Assembly (NCBI GenBank): GCA_052161645.1
Contig: CP197414.1
DNA from: Laterigemmans sp052161645
GTDB taxonomy: Bacteria; Planctomycetota; Planctomycetia; Pirellulales; Pirellulaceae
Strand: one strand, 5' to 3'
Length of the DNA stretch: 64,000 nt
Every line of letters starts with the position of its first letter. Positions within the stretch are counted from its first letter, which is position 1. The position numbers and the translations under genes were made by a program. Below, piece after piece: positions 16,794 to 26,158 of this stretch. The notes beneath the pieces are model-generated. The model was not told the DNA's origin. It saw only the letters and a program-made list of their open reading frames with translations, and made no database searches.

Positions 16794-16884
16794 CGGAGTT
16801 AGAAAAGCTCCGCCGTGAAGCTACGGGGCGGCCTCAACGGTCAAAAAGTAGACCGGATGGTCGAGCTCCGGTAGTATTAGAAAA

Positions 16885-16966
16885 TGGGGCTGACAGGAAT
16901 CGAACCTGCACTTCCGAAGAAACTAGATCCTAAATCTAGCGCGTCTGCCAGTTCCGCCACAGCCCC
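16885..16966 (-). tRNA. tRNA-Leu (TAG)
   Basis: Class II tRNA with a long variable arm. Acceptor stem GGGGCTG/CAGCCCC, anticodon stem CTAGA/TCTAG with loop TTTAGGA (anticodon TAG), T loop GTTCGATTC, discriminator A, CCA not encoded. Confidence 0.95.
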
Positions 16967-17090
16967 GGTAGAAACCGCCTCGAATCGGCTGGCTTTCGAC
17001 GCTGGCCCAGCCTGCACGGATGCTGGCTGGGATTAGCGAAGATGGTGATTCGGGCGTTTGGATGTTTCAGTCGGTGGTACCTTCTGCGTC

Positions 17091-17621
17091 TTAGCTGGCA
17101 GTCGCGGTTGGGACTACCCAAACCTTAAGATCGGCATCGACTTCGCTGTGTAATTGGATCTTGACGGTGTAAAGTCCCAATTCCTTGAGCGGGCCTTGCA
17201 GACGCACTTGATCTTGCGCCAAGGTAACCCCTTGTTGCTTGAGTGCTTCGGCAATCTCTTGGGCGCCGACGCTGCCGTAAAGGTGACCTTCGTCGTTGGC
17301 GTTGGCTTCGATTGTGATCGATTGCTTTTCGATCTCGTCGGCCAAATTGCGAACTTCTTTGAGTCGCTCAAGTTCGACAAGACGCAATTTTTCGCGGTGC
17401 TTTTCGATCATCCGGCGGTGGTGATCGGTGGCGATGGTCGCGAGGCCTTGCGGCAGCAGGTAATTGAGTGCGAATCCACGGCGGACTTCGACCAATTCAC
17501 CTTGCTTGCCGAGGTGCTCGACGTTGTGGATCAACAGCAGTTGGACGCCGCCTTGCTTGCCGCGCGGGAGGCGTTTGTGGGCGCGGTCGTGCTTACCGCT
17601 TTTCGTGGAGGATTGAGGCAT
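17091..17621 (-). CDS. rplI: 50S ribosomal protein bL9
   Basis: 176 residues. The N-terminal rRNA-binding domain is conserved (HNVEHLGKQGELVEVRRGFA followed by NYLLPQGLA), then the long connecting helix and C-terminal domain. It carries a basic extension of about 26 residues (MPQSSTKSGKHDRAHKRLPR) before the normal start; no start codon lies at the canonical position, so the extension seems real. It is the last gene of the minus-strand translation cluster, 77 bp after ssb. Confidence 0.93.
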   Translation of the reverse strand: MPQSSTKSGKHDRAHKRLPRGKQGGVQLLLIHNVEHLGKQGELVEVRRGFALNYLLPQGLATIATDHHRRMIEKHREKLRLVELERLKEVRNLADEIEKQSITIEANANDEGHLYGSVGAQEIAEALKQQGVTLAQDQVRLQGPLKELGLYTVKIQLHSEVDADLKVWVVPTATAS

Positions 17622-17698
17622 GGTATCGCGTTCTAGGGACTTTGAATGAACAGTGAATTGGTGACAGAATCACACGCACGCGTGCGCCGCATCAAACT

Positions 17699-18223
17699 TT
17701 AAAAGGGTATATCGTCATCGTTATATCCAGCGCCACTGCCGGTAGGTTGTGCTTCGCGGCGAGCGGGCGGGACGGGATTATAATCATCAACGCCTTCGTG
17801 CGTCATGGCTGATCCCGACACGTTGGCTGATGGTTGTTCGGTGGTGTTTGCCCGGTTGGCTGCTGATCCGCCAGTTGAATTGCCACTGCCCTCCCGCGGG
17901 CCGCCGACAAACTGCATGCGATCGCAAACGACTCGCAGTTTCGAGCGTTTCTGACCGTCGGTTTCCCAGGTATCGAGTTTAAGTCGCCCTTCCACCAACA
18001 AGGGTGAGCCCTTACCGAGATACTCGCCAGCCAGTTCTGCGGTCCGTCCCCAGAGGGTGACATCGACGAAGGTGGTTTCGTCGATCCATTCCCCTTGCGC
18101 GTTTTTGCGTCGGTCGTTAACTGCCAGGGTGATGTCAGTGACCGGCGTACCACCAGTGGTGTACTTCAGTTCGACATCGCGAGTCATGTTACCCATCAGG
18201 ATAACGCGATTGTAACTGGCCAT
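17699..18223 (-). CDS. ssb: Single-stranded DNA-binding protein
   Basis: 174 residues. OB-fold start MASYNRVILMGNMTRDVELK, core GRTAELAGEYLGKGSPLLVE and KLRVVCDRMQFVGG, a Gly/Ser/Asn-rich linker and the acidic tip DDDIPF that binds partner proteins. It protects ssDNA in replication and repair as a tetramer. It lies in the S6-SSB-L9 ribosomal cluster, a common bacterial arrangement. Confidence 0.95.
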   Translation of the reverse strand: MASYNRVILMGNMTRDVELKYTTGGTPVTDITLAVNDRRKNAQGEWIDETTFVDVTLWGRTAELAGEYLGKGSPLLVEGRLKLDTWETDGQKRSKLRVVCDRMQFVGGPREGSGNSTGGSAANRANTTEQPSANVSGSAMTHEGVDDYNPVPPARREAQPTGSGAGYNDDDIPF

Positions 18224-18350
18224 GAGACGATTCCCCCAAAATAACGAACGACTAACAAAACAGACTTACAGTGTGGATGCGCTTTGTATTTCGAACCGAT
18301 CGGTGAGGTATAAACAGTACTTTGTCAAGCAACAGCTGATTACTCCGAAC

Positions 18351-18779
18351 CTACTCGGAATCTGCCACTGCGGCTGGCTCTGCCGAGGTTTCGTCGGCAG
18401 ACGATTCGGCTGCAACTTTTTCTTCGCTCGGTTCGGGAGTTGCCATTGCTTCCCCACGAGCGTGAGCAACCATGGGTTCTACCAACCGTGGATCGATCTT
18501 CAGCACCATTTGCCGCAGCACCGATTCATTCAAATGGCAGGCCCGATCAAGCTCGGTTAACCGCAAGCTGTCGATCTCGAAATAGGTCAGCCAATAAGTT
18601 CCTTTTTGGTGGCCATCGATGGGATAAGCCAAACGCTGCTCATTCCACAAACGGTTTGCCAAAATGGTCCCACCGAGCGACTCGATCATCTCGGGAATCG
18701 TACCACTGACACCACCCGGATCGCGTGCGTAACGGTTGCTATCAAGGATGAACAGGCATTCATATACATTCCGCGCCAC
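18351..18779 (-). CDS. rpsF: 30S ribosomal protein bS6
   Basis: 142 residues. Start MARNVYECLFILDSNRYARD, central GTILANRLWNEQRLAYPIDG and YWLTYFEIDS match S6. A C-terminal Ala/Glu/Ser-rich acidic tail of about 30 residues follows the domain. S6 normally pairs with S18 on the ribosome, but rpsR is not found beside it here. It is 25 bp after pth. Confidence 0.92.
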   Translation of the reverse strand: MARNVYECLFILDSNRYARDPGGVSGTIPEMIESLGGTILANRLWNEQRLAYPIDGHQKGTYWLTYFEIDSLRLTELDRACHLNESVLRQMVLKIDPRLVEPMVAHARGEAMATPEPSEEKVAAESSADETSAEPAAVADSE

Positions 18780-18804
18780 GTTACTCGTACTCCTGATCAG
18801 ATCG

Positions 18805-19398
18805 CTAATTCGTAGGTTTTTTTACGTTGTAATGATTCATGCAATAGCCGATTCCGCGAGTCACCCAATCGACCGCCGCATAGGCCGCTTCGGTGGTTGC
18901 TGCTTCGACATCTTTCTCCTCGCTCTTGCGGAATTTGCTCAGCACATAATCGGGCACTGCCCAACCCGGTGGAGCCGGGTCGATGCCGATTCGCAAACGA
19001 GGAATTTCCTCGGTCGCCAGGTGTCGAACAATGTCCGCTAATCCTTTTTGACCTCCACTTGAGCCTTTTCCGCGGATGCGTAATTGGGCCAGTGGTAAAT
19101 TCAGGTCATCGCAAACGACCAGCACGTCAGCTGGCGTTAATTTGTAAAAATCGAACGCTTGGCGAACACTCTGACCGCTGGCGTTCATAAATGTGCCGGG
19201 GCAAAGCACGGCGGTTTTCATCCCATCGAGCTGACCTTCGACCAACTCGCCTGCAAATTTCTGTTTAACGCTGCTAGCCCCAATCATGGGTGCTAATTTG
19301 GCAGCCACCATAAAACCCACATTGTGCCGCGTTTGCTCGTACCGCCGACCGGGATTCCCCAGACCGACGATTAACTTCAGCGAACTAGACACTTCCAT
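18805..19398 (-). CDS. pth: Peptidyl-tRNA hydrolase
   Basis: 197 residues. It releases tRNA from prematurely dropped peptidyl-tRNA. Active-site blocks are present: GLGNPGRRYEQTRHNVGF (Asn15, His25), CPGTFMNASGQS (Asn72), VVCDDLNLP (Asp97) and the GKGSSGGQKGL loop. It lies between rplY and rpsF in the same direction, a common rplY-pth association. Confidence 0.95.
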   Translation of the reverse strand: MEVSSSLKLIVGLGNPGRRYEQTRHNVGFMVAAKLAPMIGASSVKQKFAGELVEGQLDGMKTAVLCPGTFMNASGQSVRQAFDFYKLTPADVLVVCDDLNLPLAQLRIRGKGSSGGQKGLADIVRHLATEEIPRLRIGIDPAPPGWAVPDYVLSKFRKSEEKDVEAATTEAAYAAVDWVTRGIGYCMNHYNVKKPTN

Positions 19399-19464
19399 GA
19401 GCCTTCTGTAAATCCATGCCAGCGGGAAGCGTCACTCGGTCTGCAAATCTTGACCAGCCTGACC

Positions 19465-20088
19465 TCAGCCAGCACCGTCCGCATTGTCTTTCTTCCCGAC
19501 CACTTCCGGTTCGCCGGCACCACCAGATGTTTCTCCTTCATCATCACCGCCGCGTGGTTCTTCAATATGGCACAGCACCGTTTCGGGAGGCGTGATCAGC
19601 TCGATGCCTTCGGGAATTTCCAAGTCCGAAGCGTGCTTGCTGGCACCCATTTCCAACGATTCGATTGCTAACCCAATGTTGTCGGGAATCATGTTGGCCG
19701 CGCAGCGAATTACGACTTCGTGAGCGTTTTCCAGCAGCATGCCCCCTTGGTGCACGCCAACCGGCTCGCCGTGCAAGCGAATGGGAACCGTGACTTCCAC
19801 GCTCTCCTTCAAATTAACGCGAATCAGGTCAAGGTGCAAAACTTCGATCCCCAACGGATCCCACTGCATGTCGCTGACCAAAGCGTGGTCGGCAACCGCA
19901 CCCTCTAGCTGGACCGTCTTGCCGTGGTGACGGAGCAAGGCGGAGATTTCTCGTTGGGAAACACTGAGGTGCTTGTTCGGTTCGTTATGACCATACAGCA
20001 CCACAGGTGTACGCCCACTATTACGGAGACGTCGGGTGGCGGCAGTTCCAGTCTGCTCACGCAGCTCCACGTGTAGCACGTCGGTCAT
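19465..20088 (-). CDS. rplY: 50S ribosomal protein bL25 (CTC form)
   Basis: 207 residues from the ATG at 20088, which has a Shine-Dalgarno sequence (TGAGGA) about 5 nt upstream; a longer frame to 20217 lacks family similarity. The L25 N-terminal domain (RRLRNSGRTPVVLYGHNEPN) is followed by the beta-rich TL5/CTC domain (VTVPIRLHGEPVGVHQGGML, ELITPPETVLCHIEEP) and an acidic Gly-rich tail. It binds 5S rRNA in the ribosome. First gene of the minus-strand rplY-pth-rpsF-ssb-rplI cluster. Confidence 0.93.
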   Translation of the reverse strand: MTDVLHVELREQTGTAATRRLRNSGRTPVVLYGHNEPNKHLSVSQREISALLRHHGKTVQLEGAVADHALVSDMQWDPLGIEVLHLDLIRVNLKESVEVTVPIRLHGEPVGVHQGGMLLENAHEVVIRCAANMIPDNIGLAIESLEMGASKHASDLEIPEGIELITPPETVLCHIEEPRGGDDEGETSGGAGEPEVVGKKDNADGAG

Positions 20089-20685
20089 CGGATCCTCAGT
20101 ATCTTTCGCAAACGTTAAGTCAATTTGTACAGTTACAATCGCATGTCCCCAACCCGCATCCGGCAGCCAACATGTTGGTCGGCTAGCAGCTCGATTTTCC
20201 GCAGCGTCTCGAGGCAATGCTGTCTCAGAATAACTGGACGGAAGGCAAGCGGTGGGGAAAACCGGCTAGTATGCCACTATTCCCAAGCCATGCAAGCCCA
20301 AGTGGGGCAACATTTACACACTAACAGCAACTTATTGTTGCTGCCAACCCTACCTGGCCGTCTCAAGCAGCCTCGCTGGCCAAGTTTTCACCCTGGCCGG
20401 AGCGTCAACTATCTGAAAATCGTCGGAATCTACCATGCGCAGCCACGGGGGGAGCGTGTTTCCAGATCCGAGCCAAATAATAAACCCGTCGGCTTGGAAT
20501 TTCAGGGGGAGCCGGCTCGCAATTCCTGTGCCCCCTTGCTTCCGCAGCAGCCTCGTCCTACGCTCAGCAAGCATGGGTGCGAGATCCCCTTTCGGTGCGG
20601 GCCCGTTTAGGTGCCAGTTCAGAGGGCTCTCACCTCGATTCCTCCTAAGCAATTGCCCCGATCCCGCTTTGGGTTCCAAAAAAGT
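20089..20685. other. Divergent intergenic region between rplY and the groES-like gene
   Basis: About 600 bp without a supported gene. It should contain the rplY cluster promoter on the left and the groES-like promoter on the right. No CIRCE-type inverted repeat was seen. Open frames here on both strands show no family resemblance. Confidence 0.55.
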
Positions 20686-21009
20686 ATGGCAAAGAAGTCT
20701 CCCTCGTTTGAATATGTCGAGCCGATTGGTGCCCGAGTGCTCGTCCGTAAAGACGAACCTAAACGGGAAACTCGCGGCGGGATTGCTCTCCCTGATGCGG
20801 CGGAAATCCCCACGATTACCGGACGGATCGTAACGATTAGCGTGGAGATTGAGAACGACGAGGACGTTCCTTTGCGGCAATACGACAAAATCTTGTTCCA
20901 CCCCAAAAACGCCATCCCCGTCGATCTCGAGCACGACAACCAATTGTTCGTCGTCCCCGTCGAGGATGTGGTGGCTGTCTTCCGCCGCGGACAGCCCGAG
21001 GAAGCTTAG
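20686..21009 (+). CDS. groES: GroES-like co-chaperonin (Cpn10 family)
   Basis: 107 residues from the ATG at 20686. The Cpn10 fold is recognisable: EPIGARVLVRKDEPKRETRG, GIALPDAAE in the mobile-loop region, a dome/strand segment, and FVVPVEDVVAVFRR at the end. The mobile loop sequence is divergent. No groEL lies beside it, unlike the usual groESL operon, so it may be a second, specialised copy. It converges on the DUF1501 gene with only 5 bp between stops. Confidence 0.8.
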   Translation: MAKKSPSFEYVEPIGARVLVRKDEPKRETRGGIALPDAAEIPTITGRIVTISVEIENDEDVPLRQYDKILFHPKNAIPVDLEHDNQLFVVPVEDVVAVFRRGQPEEA

Positions 21010-21021
21010 ACTAACTAAGCT
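21003..21021. terminator. Small hairpin over the two convergent stop codons
   Basis: AGCTTAG/CTAAGCT stem with a 5-nt loop spans the stops of the groES-like gene and the DUF1501 gene. There is no convincing T run on either side, so terminator activity is doubtful. Confidence 0.3.
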
Positions 21022-22520
21022 AAAATCCCGCGAACCAATTTCCCGTGCACATCGGTCAAGCGGAAATAGCGTCCCTGAAAGCGGTAAGTCAGCCGCTCGT
21101 GGTCGATGCCCAGCAAGTGCAGAATCGTGGCTTGCAGGTCATGCACGTGCACCTTCTGTTCGGTCGCGTTGAAACCGAGTTCGTCGGAAGCACCGTAGCT
21201 GATTCCCGGCCGAATGCCCCCTCCCGCCATCCAAACCGTGAACGCGTAGGGGTGATGATCGCGGCCCCAGCGTGGGCGATTTTCCATTTCCCCTTGGATA
21301 AACGGGGTGCGACCAAATTCACCTCCCCAGATCACCAAGGTGTCATCGAGCAATCCCCGCATCGCCAAGTCTTTCACCAAGGCCGCGCTCGGCTGGTCCG
21401 TGTCGCGACATTGCGTGTACAGCTCAGTGGTCAAGCTGTTGTGCTGGTCCCAACCGGCGTGCATACACTGAATGAATCGCACGCCCCGCTCGGCCAGTCG
21501 CCGAGCCATCAAGCAATTGTGTGCGAACGTTCCCGGCTCGCGAACTTGCGGTCCATACATCTCCAGCACATGCTCGGGCTCGTCCGAAATGTCAGTCAAC
21601 TCGGGCACCGAGGTTTGCATCCGATAAGCCATTTCGTACTGGGCGATCCGCGTTTGGATTTCGGGATCACCCGCCTGTTGCAGCTTGATCCCGTTGAGTT
21701 CCGCGAGGTCGTCGAGCATCCCGCGCCGCAGCTCACGCGACATCCCGGCTGGATTGCCCAGGTACAGCACCGGGTCGCCGCTGCCGCGCAATTTGACGCC
21801 TTGGTGACGCGTCGGCAAAAAGCCGGAGCCCCAATAGAAATCGTAGAAGATTTGCCCACACGAGGTTCCTTTGCTGACCGAAGTCATGGCGACAAAGCCG
21901 GGCAGCTCGTCGTTCTCAGAACCGAGCCCATAATTCAGCCAAGCGCCCATCGTTGGTCGGCCGGGAATTTCGGCTCCGCTCAGCAAAAAAGAGATCGCCG
22001 GGGCGTGATTGACCGCATCGGTGTGCAAGCTTTTAACAAAGCACAATTGGTCGGCAATCTTGGCCGTGTGGGGCAGCAATTCGCTAACCCATGCTCCGCT
22101 CTCACCGTGTTGATGAAACGGCTCGATGGGTTGCAGCAATAATTTGCCCGATGCGTTCCCCGTCATTGTGCTGAATCGTTTGCCCCCCAAAAACGATTCA
22201 GGCACCGGGCTGCCATGCCGTTTGCTTAATTCCGGTTTGTAATCAAACAAATCGACGTGCGTGGGGGCCCCATTTTGAAACAGGTAGATCACGCGTTTGG
22301 CGCGGGGCGGAAAATGTGGCAACGTCTCGCCCGCAGCGGCTGCGGTTGCCCGCTCCGGCTGCAGTAAATTTGCCAATGCGGCGACACCCAAGCTGTTGCC
22401 GATGCCGGTTCCCACGCGACCAAAGAAATGTCGCCGATTGATCCCCAGTTGATGCTCGCGGAGCGGCCCGGGGGCCGCGTCGTCGAGTATCTGCCAACTG
22501 TCTCCGTCCGCACGATGCAT
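21015..22520 (-). CDS. DUF1501 domain protein
   Basis: 501 residues. An arginine-pair leader (GINRRHFFGRVGTGIGNS, RR at about 29-30) suggests Tat export. The DUF1501 family, in the sulfatase/alkaline-phosphatase fold superfamily, is recognised by KRVIYLFQNGAPTHVDLFDY, the segment FIQCMHAGWDQHNSL and the C-terminal VIWGGEFGRTPF then GRDHHPYAFTVWMAGGGI. In planctomycetes it nearly always follows a DUF1549/1553 cytochrome-domain gene, as here (4-bp gap), and the pair is thought to work together in envelope catabolism. The reaction has not been established. Confidence 0.9.
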   Translation of the reverse strand: MHRADGDSWQILDDAAPGPLREHQLGINRRHFFGRVGTGIGNSLGVAALANLLQPERATAAAAGETLPHFPPRAKRVIYLFQNGAPTHVDLFDYKPELSKRHGSPVPESFLGGKRFSTMTGNASGKLLLQPIEPFHQHGESGAWVSELLPHTAKIADQLCFVKSLHTDAVNHAPAISFLLSGAEIPGRPTMGAWLNYGLGSENDELPGFVAMTSVSKGTSCGQIFYDFYWGSGFLPTRHQGVKLRGSGDPVLYLGNPAGMSRELRRGMLDDLAELNGIKLQQAGDPEIQTRIAQYEMAYRMQTSVPELTDISDEPEHVLEMYGPQVREPGTFAHNCLMARRLAERGVRFIQCMHAGWDQHNSLTTELYTQCRDTDQPSAALVKDLAMRGLLDDTLVIWGGEFGRTPFIQGEMENRPRWGRDHHPYAFTVWMAGGGIRPGISYGASDELGFNATEQKVHVHDLQATILHLLGIDHERLTYRFQGRYFRLTDVHGKLVRGILA

Positions 22521-22524
22521 GGCT

Positions 22525-25500
22525 CTATTCCCGCGTCAGTGTTTCGTCAAGGTTCAGAATATTCAGGCAGACCGCAGTCAGCGCCGCTAGTTCCACTTGA
22601 GGGCACTCTGCGGGCGGTCGCTGTTGACCGTGTGCCAAGAACGCAGCGGCAGCCTCCGGATCGGCTCGATATGCGTCCACCGCTCGCAACCAGCTGCTCC
22701 GCAGCAGTTTCAATTCGGCCTCCGTGGGCGGTCGACACAACGCTTGCCTGAAGACCCACTCCAGCTGAGCTGGCGGCGGGTTGGCGAGATGCTTGTCAGT
22801 GATTTGTGCGTCAGTAATTTGTGCATCAGTGCTGGCCAGTTCAGGAATGTTGCCCAGTTCGGTAAAAGCCCGGCAAGCCAGCGCGCGGGCCGCTTCCACG
22901 TAGGTCACGTCGTTGAGCGTCGTCAAGGCGTGCAGCGGCGTGTTGGTTCGCAGCGGTTTGACTTCGCAAACTTGACGTTTAGCAGCATCAAAAAACATCG
23001 TGGGGCCGACGATCCGTCGCCAAAACGTGTAAATGCTGCGACGGTATAAATCGGTTCCGTTGCCGACGTGATATCGCTTCTTGCCAAACGTTGCCTCCGC
23101 CCACACCCCGGCCGGTTGATAGGGATACACGGGTTCGCCGCCCAGCTGGGGATTTAGCAATCCGGAGATCGCCAGCGCTTGATCGCGCAACATCCAAGCG
23201 GGCAGGCGGTAACGGGCCCCGCGAGCCAAATATCGGTTTTCAGGATCCTGTTCGAAGTCGTCCAGATGTAGGATTGCCGAACTGCGGCGATAAGTTTGAC
23301 TGGTAAGAATCGTGCGGAGCAAATGTTTGACATCCCAGCCCGAGGCGATGAATTCCGCAGCCAGCCAGTCCAGCAGATCGCCGTGCAGCGGATATTCGCC
23401 CTGCACACCAAAATCCTCCGCAGTTTTTACGAGCCCGACTCCGTACAGCATCTGCCAAAAGCGATTCACGGCCACGCGGGCGGTCAGCGGGTTTTGCGGG
23501 GAAACCAACCAGCGGGCCAGAGCCAAGCGATCGGGCGTGGCGTCGGCGGGCAATTCGGGAAGGTTTGCTGGCACGCCAGCTGTCACCTCCTCGCCCGGTT
23601 GGTTGTACAGTCCTCGCTGCAGCACGTACGTCGGACGCGTTTCGGCTTGATCAGCCATCACCATCACGCGGGGAATTTGGCGGCGAACGTTGGCCAAGGT
23701 TTGCTCAATGTCCGCTTGTTGTTTGCTCAGTTCGCCCAGTTCCGCATCACTGCCGGTGAACGCAGCGGTGACGATCGATTGCTGCTCGGCAGTGCGTTGC
23801 TCGGCTGCGATTCGCAAAATATCAGTCAACTGCTGCTCCGCCGCGGGCAGACTGGCAGCGGGGTCAGTGGAGCTGGCCAGCTGGAAGTGCCCCAGGTTGT
23901 GACTGGCATGTTTCGAATCGTGTCGCAGCGTGATTTGCAATTGGCCGCCAGCGGGTAACGACAGCGGCTGGGCGAAGCGAAACAGCCCCTGCTGGTCCCG
24001 ACTGGCTGGCCGGCCTTCATAAACCGCCCAGCCGGTTTGCGAGTTGCCATCAAAGGCTTTGGCAATCGTCAAGTCCCCCTGCTCGAAACTCGCCTCGCCA
24101 CCGGCCAGCGGTTGCTTTTGCCAGTCCGCTTGCGAGTTCTCACGCCAACGGACTTCTAATTCGGTGAGCACGAAGTTGCCGCTGTTGGATCGTGCAAAAC
24201 CACCCGCTGTCATGTCGGGATGGCGGACAGCGGTCAGCAGCAAAGCGGTCAGCGGTCGCCCAGCTTCCACCCCCACGCCGGCATCACCAACAGCAGCAGT
24301 CAAGGGAGGTGTGGTTAAGACATAAGTGTCGTTGGTTGGGGTTTCGCCGAGTGCCAAAATATTACCCGCCGGGGTCACGCTCAAGGTCTGGCCCTGCTGG
24401 CTGAGCAGGCTGTCGAAAGTTAACGTTTGCCAGCTAGGGGCGGACGCGGTAGCGGCCAACTGTTCGGCTTCCCAAGCCGCTTGCTGCGCTATTAACTGCT
24501 GGCGGCGGTCGGCGATTGCGGTGGCTAATTCCCGTTGGCGATTTTCCAGCTGGTCGATTTGCGCTTGCTGGGCAGCGGAGGGTACCGCCAAGACTGGCGG
24601 CGTTTGTGGATTGCCCCCCGCTCCGTTGACCGGGGTTTGATTGAAGAAGGCGGTAAAGCGATAGTAGTCTTGCTGGCTCAGCGGATCGAACTTGTGGTCG
24701 TGGCAGCGACAGCAATTCAGCGTCAGACCGAGCCAAGCGGTGCCGACGGTTTCGGTCATGTCCATCACGTAATCGACACGATTCTCCTCGGCGATCCGAC
24801 CACCTTCGCCGTTGATCATGTGATTGCGATTAAATCCAGTGGCCAAAACTTTTTCGTCGTTGGTGTCGGGCAAGAGGTCGCCGGCGAGTTGCCAAACCGT
24901 AAATTCGTCAAATGGCTGGTTGCGGTTAAAGGCGTCGACGGCCCAGTCACGCCAAGGCCACATCGTCCGCTCGCTGTCTCCCTGGTAGCCGTTGGTATCG
25001 GCATAGCGAGCCACTTCCAGCCACTGCCAAGCCATCCGCTCGCCGTAACCGGGCGCAGCCAGCACACGGTCGACGAGACGGTCCCAGGCTCCCGGTTGCT
25101 GGTCGGCCAGGAACCCATCGACTTGCTCCTCGCTGGGAGGCAAACCAGTGAGGTCGAGATAGAGCCGGCGGATCAAGGTGCGGCGATCGGCTGGCGGGTT
25201 GGGGGTCAGCCCAGCTTGCTCAATCACCGGTGAGACCAAGCGATCGATCGGGTGTTGCGAGGGGACGCTTTCCGCTGGGCTTTCCTGAAGGGCCGGTCGT
25301 TCAGGTCTGCGGATCGGTTCGAAAGCCCAGTGCTGGCCCCACTCGGCACCCGACTCCACCCACCGCCTTAACGTCTCAATTTGCGTTGGCGAAAGTTGTC
25401 GGCCCAATTCGGCGGGTGGCATCCGCAGGTCGGCGTCGTCGCTGGCCACGCGAGTGATCAATTCGCTGGCCTCGGCATCTCCAGCAAGCACCACCGGATA

Positions 25501-25812
25501 GCCACCGCGCGAGCGTTTAACATCCTCTTCATCATCCAATCGGAGATCGCCTTGGCGACCCTCATTGGCATCCGGTCCGTGGCATTGGTAACAGAAATCG
25601 GACAGGATCGGCAGCACATCGCGGGCGTAGGAAATCGGCCGTTCCGGCTCAGCTGCGGGCAAACATCCCCCATGCCAAGCAAGCAACCAGCAGGCAAGCA
25701 ACCAACAGGCAAGATCGCCAGCTAACCCACGCTTCCATGGCAGCGGGTGGGAGAGTCGAGCTCGGTGGGACTGCTTCAGAAAGGGCAGCCTGTAGGTGGG
25801 TGCAGCTGTCAT
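22525..25812 (-). CDS. PSCyt1-DUF1549-DUF1553 (PSD1) cytochrome-domain protein
   Basis: 1,095 residues from the ATG at 25812; a longer frame to 26367 overlaps the divergent gene and lacks a signal. The signal peptide contains a tandem repeat (LACWLLACWLLAW). A single c-type haem site, CYQCH at 74-78, is in the PSCyt1 domain, whose later part reads LRMPPAELGRQLSPTQIETL. DUF1549 (PSCyt2) follows (RRLYLDLTGLPPSEEQVDGF), a long middle region with a helical coil and carbohydrate-module-like segment, then DUF1553 (VNRFWQMLYGVGLVKTAEDF). It is secreted and operonic with the DUF1501 gene. It is believed to take part in polymer or sugar turnover, without direct proof. Confidence 0.9.
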   Translation of the reverse strand: MTAAPTYRLPFLKQSHRARLSHPLPWKRGLAGDLACWLLACWLLAWHGGCLPAAEPERPISYARDVLPILSDFCYQCHGPDANEGRQGDLRLDDEEDVKRSRGGYPVVLAGDAEASELITRVASDDADLRMPPAELGRQLSPTQIETLRRWVESGAEWGQHWAFEPIRRPERPALQESPAESVPSQHPIDRLVSPVIEQAGLTPNPPADRRTLIRRLYLDLTGLPPSEEQVDGFLADQQPGAWDRLVDRVLAAPGYGERMAWQWLEVARYADTNGYQGDSERTMWPWRDWAVDAFNRNQPFDEFTVWQLAGDLLPDTNDEKVLATGFNRNHMINGEGGRIAEENRVDYVMDMTETVGTAWLGLTLNCCRCHDHKFDPLSQQDYYRFTAFFNQTPVNGAGGNPQTPPVLAVPSAAQQAQIDQLENRQRELATAIADRRQQLIAQQAAWEAEQLAATASAPSWQTLTFDSLLSQQGQTLSVTPAGNILALGETPTNDTYVLTTPPLTAAVGDAGVGVEAGRPLTALLLTAVRHPDMTAGGFARSNSGNFVLTELEVRWRENSQADWQKQPLAGGEASFEQGDLTIAKAFDGNSQTGWAVYEGRPASRDQQGLFRFAQPLSLPAGGQLQITLRHDSKHASHNLGHFQLASSTDPAASLPAAEQQLTDILRIAAEQRTAEQQSIVTAAFTGSDAELGELSKQQADIEQTLANVRRQIPRVMVMADQAETRPTYVLQRGLYNQPGEEVTAGVPANLPELPADATPDRLALARWLVSPQNPLTARVAVNRFWQMLYGVGLVKTAEDFGVQGEYPLHGDLLDWLAAEFIASGWDVKHLLRTILTSQTYRRSSAILHLDDFEQDPENRYLARGARYRLPAWMLRDQALAISGLLNPQLGGEPVYPYQPAGVWAEATFGKKRYHVGNGTDLYRRSIYTFWRRIVGPTMFFDAAKRQVCEVKPLRTNTPLHALTTLNDVTYVEAARALACRAFTELGNIPELASTDAQITDAQITDKHLANPPPAQLEWVFRQALCRPPTEAELKLLRSSWLRAVDAYRADPEAAAAFLAHGQQRPPAECPQVELAALTAVCLNILNLDETLTRE

Positions 25813-26158
25813 TTGATAAACAAATTGAGTTGGCTGATTGAGTTGGCCGGTGGTGGGGACTTTCATTATAGCCGGACCGCTCGCCACTTGTTTAAGCAAC
25901 CGGTCTGAGCCGACGGCTCTCAAACGGATACTCTGCGTGAAGATTCTGCATGCTTTGAACCGGATCGTTTTCACGGGGGTATCGCAGTCCCAAAGTGCTG
26001 GGGAAATTGAGCTGGGAGGGCAGGTCGCGGGCGATTTATGAAAGTGCGGCGAATTTGTCAGAGGCTGGGCTGTGCCGCCAGTTCGTTCGATTACGATTTG
26101 ATGCTGGTGGTCGTTTCGGCCAAACAGATTGTTTTTAGTCAACTTGCAGAGGGATTTG
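25813..26158. other. Divergent promoter region
   Basis: About 346 bp between the DUF1549/1553 gene and the phosphoesterase gene, reading apart. No coding signal is supported; promoters for both units must lie here but no clear consensus was seen. Confidence 0.5.

Noticed and set aside
21045..22142. 365-codon plus-strand frame inside the DUF1501 gene
   Set aside because: Antisense shadow of a family with clear motifs; composition rich in His/Arg/Gln and no recognisable domain.
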